Assembly (NCBI GenBank): GCA_934045075.1
Contig: OW203745.1
Coordinates: 16,371,768-16,435,767, forward strand
Direction of reading: 5' to 3'
Length of the DNA stretch: 64,000 bases
Source: Yponomeuta sedellus
Taxonomy: Eukaryota > Arthropoda > Insecta > Lepidoptera > Yponomeutidae
In this document: positions 26,985-38,100 of the stretch, piece by piece
How positions within the stretch are numbered: the stretch's first letter is position 1
Layout of the letters: each line of letters opens with the position of its first letter
The notes under the pieces: generated by a model
Database searches by the model: none
Seen by the model: the letters and a program-made list of their open reading frames with translations, nothing else
What the model was told of the DNA's origin: nothing
Made by a program: the position numbers and the translations under genes

Positions 26985-29714
26985 ATATACTTCAAACTTC
27001 AAAATATTTATTTGCGAATACACACAGTAAGGTTTTTGCACAGGTCTTAATTGCAATAAGTCAGTGTATTCTACCACTTAACAGCAGTATGCAAATGGAT
27101 ACATTTTTATGTGGGTAGGTAGGCATGCACACAATGACATCTATTTACAATTTATTTACAGAAATAATGTTAACCTACATAATTAACTTTATGTCATACA
27201 AAGTAACTAATTTATTATAAATATTATCAACTTAGTCCTCCAGCTTATGTAAATCTAATGTCAATATACCTAATAACTCCTAGTTCCCTAGGTCCGTGTC
27301 AGCGAGGTATTCATTAATTGTGTAGTAAGCCTTGTTTTTTAATAGTTGTTTAATCTTAGTTTTGAACAAATAATTTTCGTCAATTTTTCTAATTGATCCT
27401 GGGAGGTGATTGTATATTTTTGACGACATGCCAAAAACGCTTTTTTGGAATAACGCGGTAGAGCGTGGCAAGGCGCGTATTTTATCATAGTTTCTTTTGC
27501 TCTGTTGTTGAAAAAGATCCCTATTTGACTTTACAAAAGTGCATGTCTCCAGAATGTACAGGGATGGCATCGTTAGAACGCCAAGCTTAATAAAGTCAGG
27601 TTTGCAGCTCTCAGTTGATTTCAGACCGCACATTGATCGGATACACCTTTTCTGAGCTTTGAAAGCATTATCTTTGTCGGTCGAGTTTCCCCAAAAAATT
27701 ATTCCGTATCGTAATGTGCACTCAACGTATGCGTAATATGCTGTGAGTACAGCAGTTTGGTTCACTTTTTTGGATAGTCTGTAAAGAGCGTACGCAAATT
27801 GGTGTAATTTTGTGCAGATTTTTTGAATTTGAACTTTCCATGTTAGATGCGAGTCAATGTATAATCCTAAAAATTTTGCTTCATTTATTTCGTCAATAGA
27901 TACATCATTGTATTGTATATTTAACAACTCAGAATTACTACAACGATGATTATTTTTAAATGTCATAATATTAGATTTACTTAAGTTCAAAATTAAATTA
28001 TTATGTATTAACCAGTTCATTACATTCATCAAAGCATTATTAATGTCAATTCTTAAAGTAGGTATGTCAGCTGATTTAAATACTATAGTACTTTCATCGG
28101 CGAATAGTACCATGTCTTGTTCAATTGACTTAGGAAGGTCATTTACGTATATTAAGAAAAAAAGGGGTCCTAAAACGCTTCCTTGTGGTACGCCATGGTG
28201 CACTACCCTAGGGTTTGATAAATAGTGTATTTTGGTTTTTGTTTTGGGACAAATTCTTGTCACAGACGTATATTGATGTCTCTCACTTAGATAAGAGTCG
28301 ACAAGATCAAAAACCTTACCTCTAATACCATAACAGTTTAGTTTAGCCTTTAAAGTGGCATGATCAACATAATCAAATGCCTTAGTCAAATCCATAAAAA
28401 GTGCCGTTACGGGTATTCTCTTATCAAGGCACGATATAACTTGAAACAAAAAACTATAAATTGTTCTGTTGATGTTCTTATTTTTCCTAAATCCATTTTG
28501 TTCCTCTGCAAAAAGGTTAAATTTCTCAAAGTAAGAATAAAGGGAATTATATATAACTCGCTCAAATATTTTGGAGAATATAGGTAGAAGTGCTATTGGT
28601 CTGTAACATGACATATTTTGTCTATCATCTCTCTTAAAAAGAGGTTTTATGATAGAGATCTTTAATTTATCTGGAAATATGCCTTCTTCAATGCTTACAT
28701 TAATAATGTGTGTGAGAACTGGAGATATAATTTCAGACACGTATTTGACAACTCTACAGGAGATGTCATCAATGCCAGTACTATTTGTGTTCTTTAATTG
28801 CATTATTATTAAGTTTACATCCTCTGGTGTTACCGGGCTCATAAATAAAGAGTGTGAATTCTTATTATTAATTAAATTGGTGGTACTATTTCCCTTGTTT
28901 TTAGATTTGACCTGATCGATATAGAAGTCGTTGAAAGATTCAGCAATTTTTTTAGGATCAGTGGTAATAATATCATTTTTATCCCTGATCTGACTTATAT
29001 CATCTCTTGGAATATTCATTCTGGAGCTGTTTATAATATTCCACGTGGCTTTACATTTATTTATCGAGTTACTTATATAATAGTTATTCTGTGACCTTTG
29101 TGTTAGTAAAATTATTTTCTTTAAACGCCTCGAGTAGGTACGAAGTTGCTCTTTACTTTCGCTCGATCGTGTTTTCCTAAAATTTAAAAGTAGGTCCTTT
29201 TTACGCTTTGAGCATAGTCTAATGCCTTTCGTAATCCATTTGGCTTTACTTGTAATCATTTTCCTATTTTTTCTTACAGGGAAGCATAGTTCATAGAATA
29301 GCTGAAAAAGTTCATAGAATTTATCCAGGCATTCGTTAGGATCATTTGACGCGAAAATTTCACTGAAGCTCAAGCTAGCAAGGCATTCTCTAAATCGATC
29401 TATGTTTTCACGATGATAGTCACGAGTCTCGGACCACCAGTATTTTAGGGTATAACTTTCTTTAACTGGGCACTTTAGGATTTGGGCTGTGTGGTCCGAA
29501 AGGCCTAGGTCTAATATTTTACCTATACATCCCTTTACATTGTGGCTGAAGTTATCAATACAAGTGCCACTTGATAGTCGGGTTGGTTCATTGAAATAGA
29601 GTTTACCTCTAAATATACCTCTAAAGCCGGGCCCACTGTGACATGTTATTGTGTTTGTCCAATGTCTTAATGCATTATCCGTCCATCTCTGATAAAAGTT
29701 TGTGTTTTTGTATT
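26985..29714 (-). mobile_element. Jockey-like non-LTR retrotransposon J5, 5'-truncated
   Basis: The minus strand carries a frame open from ~29714 to a stop at 27280; the recognisable part begins near 29600 with the end of an endonuclease domain (NEPTRLSSGTCIDNF, GLSDHTAQ). A full RT follows. The 3' UTR (27279-26985) ends with CAAATAAATATTTTGAAG, which supplies an AATAAA signal. The 5' half (ORF1 and most of the endonuclease) is missing, as is usual for aborted target-primed reverse transcription. It lies between RPS6KC1 and TSEN15. Confidence 0.88.
27280..29373 (-). CDS. J5 reverse transcriptase (697 aa in this frame)
   Basis: RT motifs are in order: CYRPIALLPIFSKIFERVIY, QNGFRKNKN, ALFMDLTKAFDYVDH (motif A), GVPQGSVLGPLFFLIYVNDL, then MVLFADESTIVF in the position of the FADD catalytic box, and FLGLYIDSHLTW. 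The C-terminal zinc-less tail follows (CIRSMCGL, YDKIRALPRS, KAYYTINEYL). The second catalytic aspartate is glutamate (GAT GAA for GAT GAY). The frame has no stops over ~700 codons, so it is young or recently active, but the D-to-E change probably kills polymerase activity. The usual start lies upstream in the lost 5' region. Confidence 0.88.
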   Translation of the reverse strand: MSFSEIFASNDPNECLDKFYELFQLFYELCFPVRKNRKMITSKAKWITKGIRLCSKRKKDLLLNFRKTRSSESKEQLRTYSRRLKKIILLTQRSQNNYYISNSINKCKATWNIINSSRMNIPRDDISQIRDKNDIITTDPKKIAESFNDFYIDQVKSKNKGNSTTNLINNKNSHSLFMSPVTPEDVNLIIMQLKNTNSTGIDDISCRVVKYVSEIISPVLTHIINVSIEEGIFPDKLKISIIKPLFKRDDRQNMSCYRPIALLPIFSKIFERVIYNSLYSYFEKFNLFAEEQNGFRKNKNINRTIYSFLFQVISCLDKRIPVTALFMDLTKAFDYVDHATLKAKLNCYGIRGKVFDLVDSYLSERHQYTSVTRICPKTKTKIHYLSNPRVVHHGVPQGSVLGPLFFLIYVNDLPKSIEQDMVLFADESTIVFKSADIPTLRIDINNALMNVMNWLIHNNLILNLSKSNIMTFKNNHRCSNSELLNIQYNDVSIDEINEAKFLGLYIDSHLTWKVQIQKICTKLHQFAYALYRLSKKVNQTAVLTAYYAYVECTLRYGIIFWGNSTDKDNAFKAQKRCIRSMCGLKSTESCKPDFIKLGVLTMPSLYILETCTFVKSNRDLFQQQSKRNYDKIRALPRSTALFQKSVFGMSSKIYNHLPGSIRKIDENYLFKTKIKQLLKNKAYYTINEYLADTDLGN

Positions 29715-30232
29715 AATAAACTTATTATATACAAATATTGTTTATTGTTTAAAAATAACACGGTTTACATTACAATACTCATCCTAAAGTACAAATTGTT
29801 TCAATTTTGGCAACTACCATCTGCACTGACCTTTCGACCGTATCGCAGAGTGGCAGTCATACTAGAAAAGATGGTCACGAGCATTTGGGATAGATACTCG
29901 CTACTTACAATGACACCGAAACTTACGATGTTATCGAAAAATATATTAACTACAATGTTGCAATTATTAGTTTTTAAAGACAAAATGGTAATATTTTGTA
30001 TGATGAGATTGAGTGGAAGTTTATTTTATTTGTAGTGTGAGTGTACATGTGTAAGTTGTGTGAGCGTGAATGGTGTGTGAACCTAGCCTGCTAGGTAGCA
30101 CATATTATGCACGAGAAGAAGGCACAGAGAATACACAATAACATGTTGCAGTGGACTCCGCTTTAGATGTAATTAATGACATCTGTTATTGTAAGCCAAA
30201 TACCAAATGTTATTTGTAGATGTAGGATTTCA

Positions 30233-30242
30233 TTTATTTATT
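30233..30242 (-). terminator. Tandem polyadenylation signals for TSEN15
   Basis: On the minus strand two overlapping AATAAA hexamers (AATAAATAAA) lie about 175 bp past the TSEN15 stop codon. This spacing suits a short 3' UTR. Cleavage would be expected near 30210-30225. Confidence 0.5.
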
Positions 30243-30417
30243 CATGTGGTTTTATATTTAATTCATTCAGTTCCAAACCACATACAATCATGCCAGCCAG
30301 TGTATCTTGAAATGCTGTCTACCATTAAGAGCGCAGTGTTTCTCTGCTAGCATGGGATGCTGCAAGGTCTGCAATATGCAGCACAGCTCTGAAACTCAAT
30401 TTCCCTCCATCTGTCTC

Positions 30418-30927
30418 TCACTCAACAATCTGACAATCATTATCATCAACGACTCCACCGTTAAATGCGTTGTTTATAATATCCTCCCTGTTTTTTCTCA
30501 GTTCGCTGTCAATAAACTTGCGTCTTTCTTCTCTGGTCCGCCTTCGCAGCAAGCCTTCCGGGGCTTGCAGGTCGACCAGGCCTTTAGTAAAGCTGTACAG
30601 AACAGTCGTGGAGTCTCCTTCAACGAATGCCAGATGGACTGTGGGGCCGGTTTCGACAGTACAGAGGTTATCTTGCAGGTGACTGATTAGCTCCAGAGAA
30701 ATGTCGTTTGAGGACAGAATTGGCACGTAAATGTTCATTTTTCCGCCGCGGCCGGGCCTCGCCACTACGTACAGGGTGTCTATGTCTTTATTGTAACAAT
30801 ACTCGGTGTCGTACATGAGTTTTTCGTCCACTAAGTAGATGTAGAGGTGGTAGGCGAGCGCTATTTTGGTTTTCGATGTGCAGCCGAGGTTCGCCATGTC
30901 TTCTTTGATTCGGGCTTCGATGTCCAT
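30418..30927 (-). CDS. TSEN15: TSEN15-like tRNA-splicing endonuclease subunit
   Basis: One uninterrupted frame of 169 codons, starting at ATG 30927. TSEN15 is a structural subunit of the nuclear TSEN complex (with TSEN2, TSEN34 and TSEN54) that cuts introns out of pre-tRNAs. The N-terminal helix is followed by KIALAYHLYIYLVDEKLMYD, a central strand with TLYVVARPGRGGK, then VYVPILSS-type and HLAFVEGDSTTVLYSFTKGL segments. L-A-x-V-E-x-D-S-T-x-V-x-Y is the strongest family match (Sen15 fold). As expected for the family there is no catalytic triad. The C-terminus is Arg/Glu-rich and charged. The gene lies tail-to-tail with RPS6KC1, with the jockey element J5 between. The identification rests on recalled family patterns; a profile search would settle it. 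Confidence 0.85.
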   Translation of the reverse strand: MDIEARIKEDMANLGCTSKTKIALAYHLYIYLVDEKLMYDTEYCYNKDIDTLYVVARPGRGGKMNIYVPILSSNDISLELISHLQDNLCTVETGPTVHLAFVEGDSTTVLYSFTKGLVDLQAPEGLLRRRTREERRKFIDSELRKNREDIINNAFNGGVVDDNDCQIVE

Positions 30928-30965
30928 TTTTAGTTTTGTGAAAAGTACGAGGTCGAGGATTTATT

Positions 30966-30973
30966 TATCGATG
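30966..30973. promoter_or_regulatory. DRE-like TATCGATG near the TSEN15 start
   Basis: TATCGATG sits 39 bp upstream of the TSEN15 ATG and matches 7 of 8 positions of the insect DNA replication-related element TATCGATA, which is typical of housekeeping promoters. A single short match is weak evidence. Confidence 0.25.
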
Positions 30974-32636
30974 TCTCCAGCAACCTTAGTCACAAATTAG
31001 ACAGGTAGGTAACCTTAGTTTTGTCGGCCACGAGCCACAGACTAACACGAGTTCACGACAAGTAAACAACACCGGCCGGCCCGCCGCCGAGCTGTCAGTT
31101 CAGATTTACAAGGACAAGGATTACCTACTGACGGATTTTATAAGTTTTACCTACTTCTGCCATCTAGTGGTGAGTAGCAATTTTTCATACATTACCTGTG
31201 AACGAACATTGACTTTAACGTAGTAGGTGTCACTAGTAGTCAAGCAGTAGTAGAGTAAGGCTGTTTGTCCACCGCCGCCGTCACCGTCACGTCACCGAGA
31301 ACGAGATGACGGCGCCGAAGTAGCGGTACATACATTTTTACACCTCCTGCTCGACAATGCCTTATTACTTATTACGTACCGTCAAATATCATCGTAAAGC
31401 ATAGCCTTGTCTCTCGAGGGCAATAATAATGAAGAATTTCCCTAGGGAATAAAGTGATTTGAATTTAGAATGTCAAAATTCGCATGAAAACTATGAAGAA
31501 GCCCCGCATTGCAATTCGAAATTCGAATGGTTGTTCGAAACTCACCCCTTTTTTCTTTTTTTTCTGAACTACTGTGTCGTGTGACCGCGCGAAACACCAA
31601 TAAAAAAAAGAAAAAAAGGCGCGAATTGACAACATTTCAAAATTGTATGGAGCTCTAATTCGAAAACCATTTCGAGATTTGGCTTTATAAAGCACGTAAA
31701 CATTTATTTCAGTTTTTTCTGTTGTGGCATTTCCGAGAAAATGGTAAAAACACAAAAATACGCTGATGACGTCACACCATGGCTCTCAGTGAACATGCCT
31801 GTGCCACGATAAAAAAAAGTCAATTTCAATTTCTTCAAAGTAAAAATTACTTTGTGTGTATTTAGTAATTTTTCGATACGAAATGATGGGCGATGATGTG
31901 ACAACTTGGAAACCAATGAAACTGCAGTATTGCTTCGTGAACAGATTGAACAAAATTGAGTAGAGAGAAATAAATTTAACACTACACAAAGTTTGTTTAC
32001 GTTACGCAAAGCAATCCACACAACATAACTATCAGGGTTACCATACTTTATACTTACCATTATAAATAACCTTGAAAAAGTAGCTACAAAAGTAACAAAC
32101 TAGCAGCAAAAACACTCCGAACGCAGATAAAGGCTTTGCCAACACAAAGTGCATTTAAAAAAAGGAACAACTACATAAGGGACGATGAATTGAACTAAGC
32201 TGATTTAATTGTATAAAAGAAAAACATATATGCAGATGTTAAAAAAATACAGAAACTGTTTTTTAACATAGCCCTGGCAATACTAAAATGACATTTGTTT
32301 GTAACTATGTTTTTTTAGGATATTAGGCAAAAGGAAACATATTGTGAGCCTCGTTGTTTCGTCACTTCCGGTAAAAATATTTTAAACTTAAAAATTTATA
32401 AAATATAAGAAAACGTGCGTGTTTCAGAAAATAAAAAAATATGGGTCGTTTTATTTTGTATCTAGTTTCCTTTAAGACAATATAATACGTATGCTAAAAA
32501 AATGAAATGTTGTCAATTGCAAATACGAATTTAAAAGTTATATTCAATTTAAGTTGCTAAGCCGTAAAAGAGTGTGGACTTTATATTAATAAATTTTTTC
32601 AACTTATGCAGCCCTGTCTTTTTATTGTCTCCCAGA
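30974..32636. other. Intergenic region upstream of TSEN15
   Basis: Contains the TSEN15 promoter side and AT-rich DNA. A short GC-rich patch (31270-31325, gtcaccgtcacgtcaccgag) resembles one at 33105-33190. No gene is supported. Confidence 0.4.
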
Positions 32637-32639
32637 TGG

Positions 32640-33080
32640 TGTGAAAAGTAGAGTATTCACCTCTGGAATAAAACATGTCTTAGTCTCGGGCGGTATGAAC
32701 CCCTGGCTTTTTTTTTAACCCTATAAAGGGCACCCTCCGGAGGACACGGGGGAGGGAGGTGGTGAATGCTCATGCATAACAGCACGGACCCGGCCGTGCT
32801 GCCAATGTGGGACTCACAAGAAGTGCGCCTACCCACTAAACACCACCTTGGGACTGGTTTTGGTCCTAGAGACCCCTAAACCCACATCGGGAGCGACCCC
32901 CCTCGAGGCCGAGGAGGGCGCACAGTACCCCTGGCTTCACTCAGGACTCTACATAACTCCCTCGCTTCGCTCAGGAGTTAAAATTTAACTCCCTCGCTGC
33001 GCTCGGGAGTTAACTCGGAGTCCTTCGCTCCGCTCAGGGTTCAATATACCGCCCATGACGTAATACATGGTTTTATTCCC
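32640..33080. mobile_element. Inverted-repeat element, split by a SINE-H
   Basis: Left ggaataaaacatgtcttagt + ctcgggcggtatgaaccc pairs with right gggttcaatataccgcccat + gacgtaatacatggttttattcc. The interior has repeated aactccctcgcttcgctcag units. The SINE-H insertion at 32710-32926 is excluded from the element proper. Confidence 0.6.
32710..32926 (-). mobile_element. SINE-H, A-tailed retroposon (217 bp)
   Basis: Flanked by the 11-bp duplication acccctggctt (32699-32709, 32927-32937). The plus strand starts with a T-run, so the sense strand is minus with an A tail. The body is GC-rich (ctcctcggcctcgagggggg on the minus strand). No frame. Confidence 0.8.
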
Positions 33081-33239
33081 TTAATGCATAATCTACTATT
33101 AATTAAGCCGCGTGTCCACCGCACATCCGTCACCCGAGCGCCGTCATCCCGGCCAGCCGAAATTGCGAGTAGATCGGCGTGACCGCTAGAACGTGGCCCG
33201 CGATTTTGACGGTATGTGCTTCTATTTAAATGTAATTTA

Positions 33240-33320
33240 ATGTAATTTACCAAATTTTATTAAAATCGCTACAGCCGTTTAGACGTGAAGAAGTAACAAA
33301 CATATACACTCACAAACGTT
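33240..33320 (+). repeat. Common insect repeat end
   Basis: ttattaaaatcgctacagcc + gtttagacgtgaagaagtaa and cacaaacgttc; the same end is seen at 47380-47462. Confidence 0.5.
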
Positions 33321-34238
33321 CTTCTTCTTCTTTTTTTTCAGGCTATATTATGTAGTCCACTGCTGGACATTGCCCACAAACGTTCGCGTTTATAATATTA
33401 AGAAGAAAAAAAAAATAAGTGTGATTTGCTAGGACACCCACCAAAAAGAAACATCTGTCAACTACTGGCTACCTAATTGCAGTAGCCTACCTACAAGTTA
33501 TTTTCAAGTAGTCGATGTAGTAGTTCAGGCCAGAGACAATTTTTAGTTTCAAATATCTACACAGAGATGGACGTAAATGAAATATAATCTATTTTATGTA
33601 ATAATTTTTATTTTTGGGTATCGTGATAAGTTTACAGCTCAGTAGAATCGACAAGGCTATGTAAAAGTGAGTAACTTATTTACTTATTACAATAATAATG
33701 CATTGAAAATAGGTATAGGGATTAGCACAATTTAATTGCAATTTATTTAGAATAAGAGGTGGAGAGAGGTTCAGACGTTACAAGAATTGTGGGAGTTACA
33801 AAAATGCCCTCACGAGAATTCGCGCTAAAATATCAAACAAAAACTGCATGCCCTTACTTACAAAGAGTGAGTTGAGTAAAAATATTTTCAGTCAATATGT
33901 TTATGAGTTAGCTTCCTACCTATATTACAAAAAGTATAAAAAATATATATTTTACTTACACACTTCCCTAAGATATAATACATTGTGTTAAAACCTTTAC
34001 TTTATGTGGCCACAAACCTTACTTTAATGCTAACTAATTTGGTTAAAAACTACATGTTTCATAAAAAACTTTGGTGAAAACGAGTAAAGAGTGACAGGCT
34101 GACTATTTACAGGATTTCACCGCTTATATACTACCTACATACTTTAACAATAAATAGATATACATCGATCACCGACACTTGAGTGTTCATAACTTCACTA
34201 TTTTGTTAAACAGTCTATTAAATTCACACCGAAATCCT
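33321..34238. other. 3' flank/UTR of the mucin-like gene
   Basis: AT-rich sequence with no open frame. Minus-strand AATAAA matches occur near 33674 and 33745 and could end the transcript. Bases 33325-33385 hold a short antisense piece of the SINE-D 3' end (ctgctggacattgccc). Confidence 0.4.
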
Positions 34239-35165
34239 TTATAACATGTCTTTGTTGGTTTTTATGCATTTTCCTCTGAAACAGATTTCTGTTTCGTGCG
34301 ATACTTCCGTGGACATTGATGTACTGATCACCTCATTAGGATCCATAAAGCTGGAGACAGTAGAAGCCTCAGCATTGTCCGATTTGTCTGTCACAACTTC
34401 TTCAGCTTTAGGACTTACTGAAACTTTTTGCAAGTCACCAGAACCGGCGGTTACGCTTTCAGTGGTGTCGTCACTATTCGTAGAAACCATTTCATCAGGT
34501 ACGAACGAGCTTTCAGTGGTCACCAGTCTGGGCTTAGTTTCCTCTGCCTTCATTATTTCGACAGAACTTTCGGTTAGTGATTCATCTTTGAGTTTCTCTT
34601 GCTTTTCTTCATGTTTCTCGCTGTTAGCACTTGTGTCGCTGTCCGAAGCCGTGACGCCGAAGAAATAGTCCATTAGACTGAATCCGTCCGATCTGTCTAC
34701 AATATCTCCAACTTCAGTCGTGGTTGGCGTGTAAAACATGTCTATCATGGTGGGGTCAGGAGATCCCGTTCCCAAATCCAACTCTCCAGGACTAAAGCCG
34801 AGTGTTTCTGTTGACGTTTCATTTTTAACCTCAAATTTAGTTACGTCTTTTACTATTTCAGTGGTAGTTTCAAAGACTTTTTCTGGTGTCGTGGCACTGA
34901 CTTTTTTGATGTCCGCAATAGGGATAGCTATGTCCTGGTCGTCATTGTGTGCGTCTACAAAGTTGACTGTAGAGGGCTTGTGAGTGGATATTTTGGGCTG
35001 CTCTTGTTTCTCCAGGATCCTGCTGGGTTTTCCAGAATCCCCGAGGCGGTTCAGGGGGCTGGAGTAGTATTGGGACTCTGCGACTTCTATGGACTCGGTG
35101 GTGGCAGGTCTAACGTTCACCTTCTTCCAGAAGCCGCGGCGGCGACTTTTGCGCTCCTTTTCTTC
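34239..35165 (-). CDS. Mucin-like gene, terminal coding exon
   Basis: The acceptor on the minus strand is acttttccag|GAAGAAAAGG; the frame then runs 308 codons to a stop at 34239-34241. It begins EEKERKSRRRGFWKKVNVRP, a basic patch that could hold a dibasic cleavage site, followed by an acidic Ser/Thr-rich tail and a final CFRGKC. The phase matches exon 1. Confidence 0.8.
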   Translation of the reverse strand, partial: EEKERKSRRRGFWKKVNVRPATTESIEVAESQYYSSPLNRLGDSGKPSRILEKQEQPKISTHKPSTVNFVDAHNDDQDIAIPIADIKKVSATTPEKVFETTTEIVKDVTKFEVKNETSTETLGFSPGELDLGTGSPDPTMIDMFYTPTTTEVGDIVDRSDGFSLMDYFFGVTASDSDTSANSEKHEEKQEKLKDESLTESSVEIMKAEETKPRLVTTESSFVPDEMVSTNSDDTTESVTAGSGDLQKVSVSPKAEEVVTDKSDNAEASTVSSFMDPNEVISTSMSTEVSHETEICFRGKCIKTNKDML

Positions 35166-38100
35166 CTGGAAAAGTGAAATGGTTGCACAATTTGTAGGTA
35201 TCTTTCAATAACTTACAATCAATTAGTCCGTGTTCGTTCACTGCGCGATATAGGCACAAGGAATATTACTTCCTGTGCCGAACCCGCTCCTTTTCCGCAT
35301 TAAGTTGTTAATATTTTCAATATTTTTTTCTATCATTCACGGGTTACTCTAATAAAGGGAAAGAAGCAGTGTCAAACGCTAAAAGAAACAAGGAAGTTGT
35401 GTGAGTGACAAAAACTTAGTCGCAAGATGTGGCGTTCATACGATAACTTGCTGTATAGAACTATAAGGTGGCTGGTGCAGATCCAGAGGTTTCTATTTTA
35501 TACAATGGAGAAATTAATATGCGCAATGATGAATTGCATAACTTACCAATATAATTTGTGATATAATTGCTTTTGGGCCTAAAATACATATATTGTGCAA
35601 TGGTTTTGTCTTATTTTAGTAGAATGTTGAAGAAAGGAACGTGGTTGTAATATTTACCTGTTGTTGAGAAGACGCGACGACCAAGGGTTCCGCTGTAGTG
35701 GGGACATTTTCTACTGATGTTGTGGCTTTTGAGAACCCATCACCAGCCGTTGTAATGACTCTCTCCGGAGGAATCTCGCCGATCTCTCCACCTCTATGCT
35801 TCAGGACATTAGAGTTATATTCGTTTTCATCTTGCTCTTCTAGACTCTTCATTACTTCATCCAGCATAGTTTCAAAGGTCGACATAGCATCACCGTTCTC
35901 GGTGCCAGATTTGCCCTGTTCTACTAAAGCTTCGAGCGTTGGAGGGATTTCTGGTACAATTTTGTTAGCCTTGTTTGATGCTGGAGTGACTGATACTAGG
36001 ATTTCTTCGTAGTCGTTTCTAGCGGTTATAATATCATCGACGTCTGATCTACGTTCGGTGGTCACGTACTTTTCTTCGTTCTGAATGTCGTTAGGGTTGA
36101 AGGGCTTGAATGAGTCTGCTGCATACTTAGCTGCCCATTGGTCTTCCTCTTTTTCTTCTGCGTTCACGTACTGCGGCCGATTGATCGAATAGTTAGACTC
36201 CTGATCTTCATTATCTTCATTTGCTTCAATGGGTTTCTTGTTGTACCTCTCTGATAACCTCGGCCGGGTATATCTGCTGTAAGGTCTCTTAGTGGTAGTT
36301 GGGGAATCTGTTTGTTCCTCAGATTTTTCAGTAGTAGGTTTTTCAGTGGTACGACGCGATTTGAATCTGTTCTTAGTGTCGTAGGTTCCCGATTTCTTAG
36401 TCACTGCAGATTCTGTCGAGGTGGTTGTGTAAGAGGGTCTTCTGCGGCGGAATTGACCTCGTTTTGACGTGGCTTCAAGTGCGACTGTAGTGGCGGTTGA
36501 CTCTGTGGTTGGTTCAGGTTTGTAGACTGGATGTCTGTCGGTGTTTTCATATCTTGAGTGTATTTGTTTTGTCTTCAAGTCGGCTTCGATTTCCTCAATC
36601 CGCATTGTTGTACGACGTCTGTCGAAAGCTGGCCTGTACGTGACTACTTGAGGATGACGTTTCCTGTCATACTTGGTAGTTTTAGAAGTTGCGGGGGCTT
36701 CTGTTGTTGATGTCGTGGTCGTCGACTGTTGGTAGTGCCTTACTCCTGGCCTAGCGCGGAGTCTGTAAGAGGGTGTCGTTTGGGGAACCTCGTCAACGCT
36801 TTCACTACTGCTGCTTGAATAGATACTGCTTCCTAGTTTGGTTATTTCCACGTCAGATCTGCTGGTCACATCTTCTTGTTCCTGAGACTGCGGCTTGGCA
36901 AACTCCTCGGTTTTCGTATAATGTTTATAAATAGCTTGTTCTGTGATCGGGCTAATTGGTTCTGTAACAGATTTGGAGTACTCACTCTCATCGCTAGAGC
37001 TGGATTCAACACTTGAAGAAATGGTATTAGGCGGCGCGGCGCTGCTTCGCGAATGGTAAACGTACTCTTCGTTCCTAGTGGTTGACACTCGTGGTACGTA
37101 TGGAGATTCAGTCTGTGCTTCAGTATTTCTAGAATATGTCACATCTCTTTCTCTCTCGGTTTCTTGAACCTCTGTATTACCAGTTTGTTGACTGTAAGCT
37201 TCCTCGTTGGTGTATGCTTGCTCAGTATCGTAACCTATCACCTCTGTTACAGGTTCGATGTTTCTTGTCGATGATATTTTAAAAGTAGGTTCAGTCATGG
37301 CTTCAATGTCTACAGTGCTCATTCGCTCTTGTATAGTTACCGGATAGTTTTGGTGTAGTACGTCTCTTTGGTAAGACAGCTCGTCTTCTTTTTTGTCTGG
37401 CTTTTTCTTATCATAAACATCGTCGTTTTCTGATGCTTTGTACTGCACGCGACCTCTTACTCTCTGCCTGGAAGACTTAGTGGTAGCTTCAATAGCTTCA
37501 GCAGGTTTTCTAGTAGCTCTTTCGGTGGTAATCTTGTTAGTTTCGTATCTGGATCTAGTCGGTAACGGTCTGCGTTCTCTTAAAGGCCTCCTTGTGCTGG
37601 AAGCTTTGTTCACCTCACTGGAGTCAGTCTTAGGTGTTGTGGTGTAGCGTGGTCTACCACGAGTCCTTACTGAAGTCCTGGTTCTGTCATTTTTAGCTGT
37701 GGTGGTGCTGCTAGTGGTTGTAGATTGTTCTTGCTCTTTGAAATCGATGCCAGTGTTGGAATGCCGGTTATACAGATTCGGCCCTCTCGTAGATTGGTAT
37801 GTTGGCTCAGATTTCGATGAAGTCTCCACTGATTCTTGTTTAGGCGTCTCGTATTCTTGAACTGGTAAAGGAGTTTCGCTATCCTTGTTGTACTCTTGGT
37901 TCTGCACGCTGCTGATGTACTGAATTTGCTGCTGATTAACTGGATTTGGAACTTCGGACACTTCCTCAGTTTTAGTGGTGTAGTCATTAGGATTGTATAC
38001 GGGGAACCTTCCATTTTGTACTTCAGATTCGTAGTGGATCTCTGGACTGTAGTTTTGCAAGTAATTGGGCGAAGACGATGATTGGTATTTAGTTCTCTCA

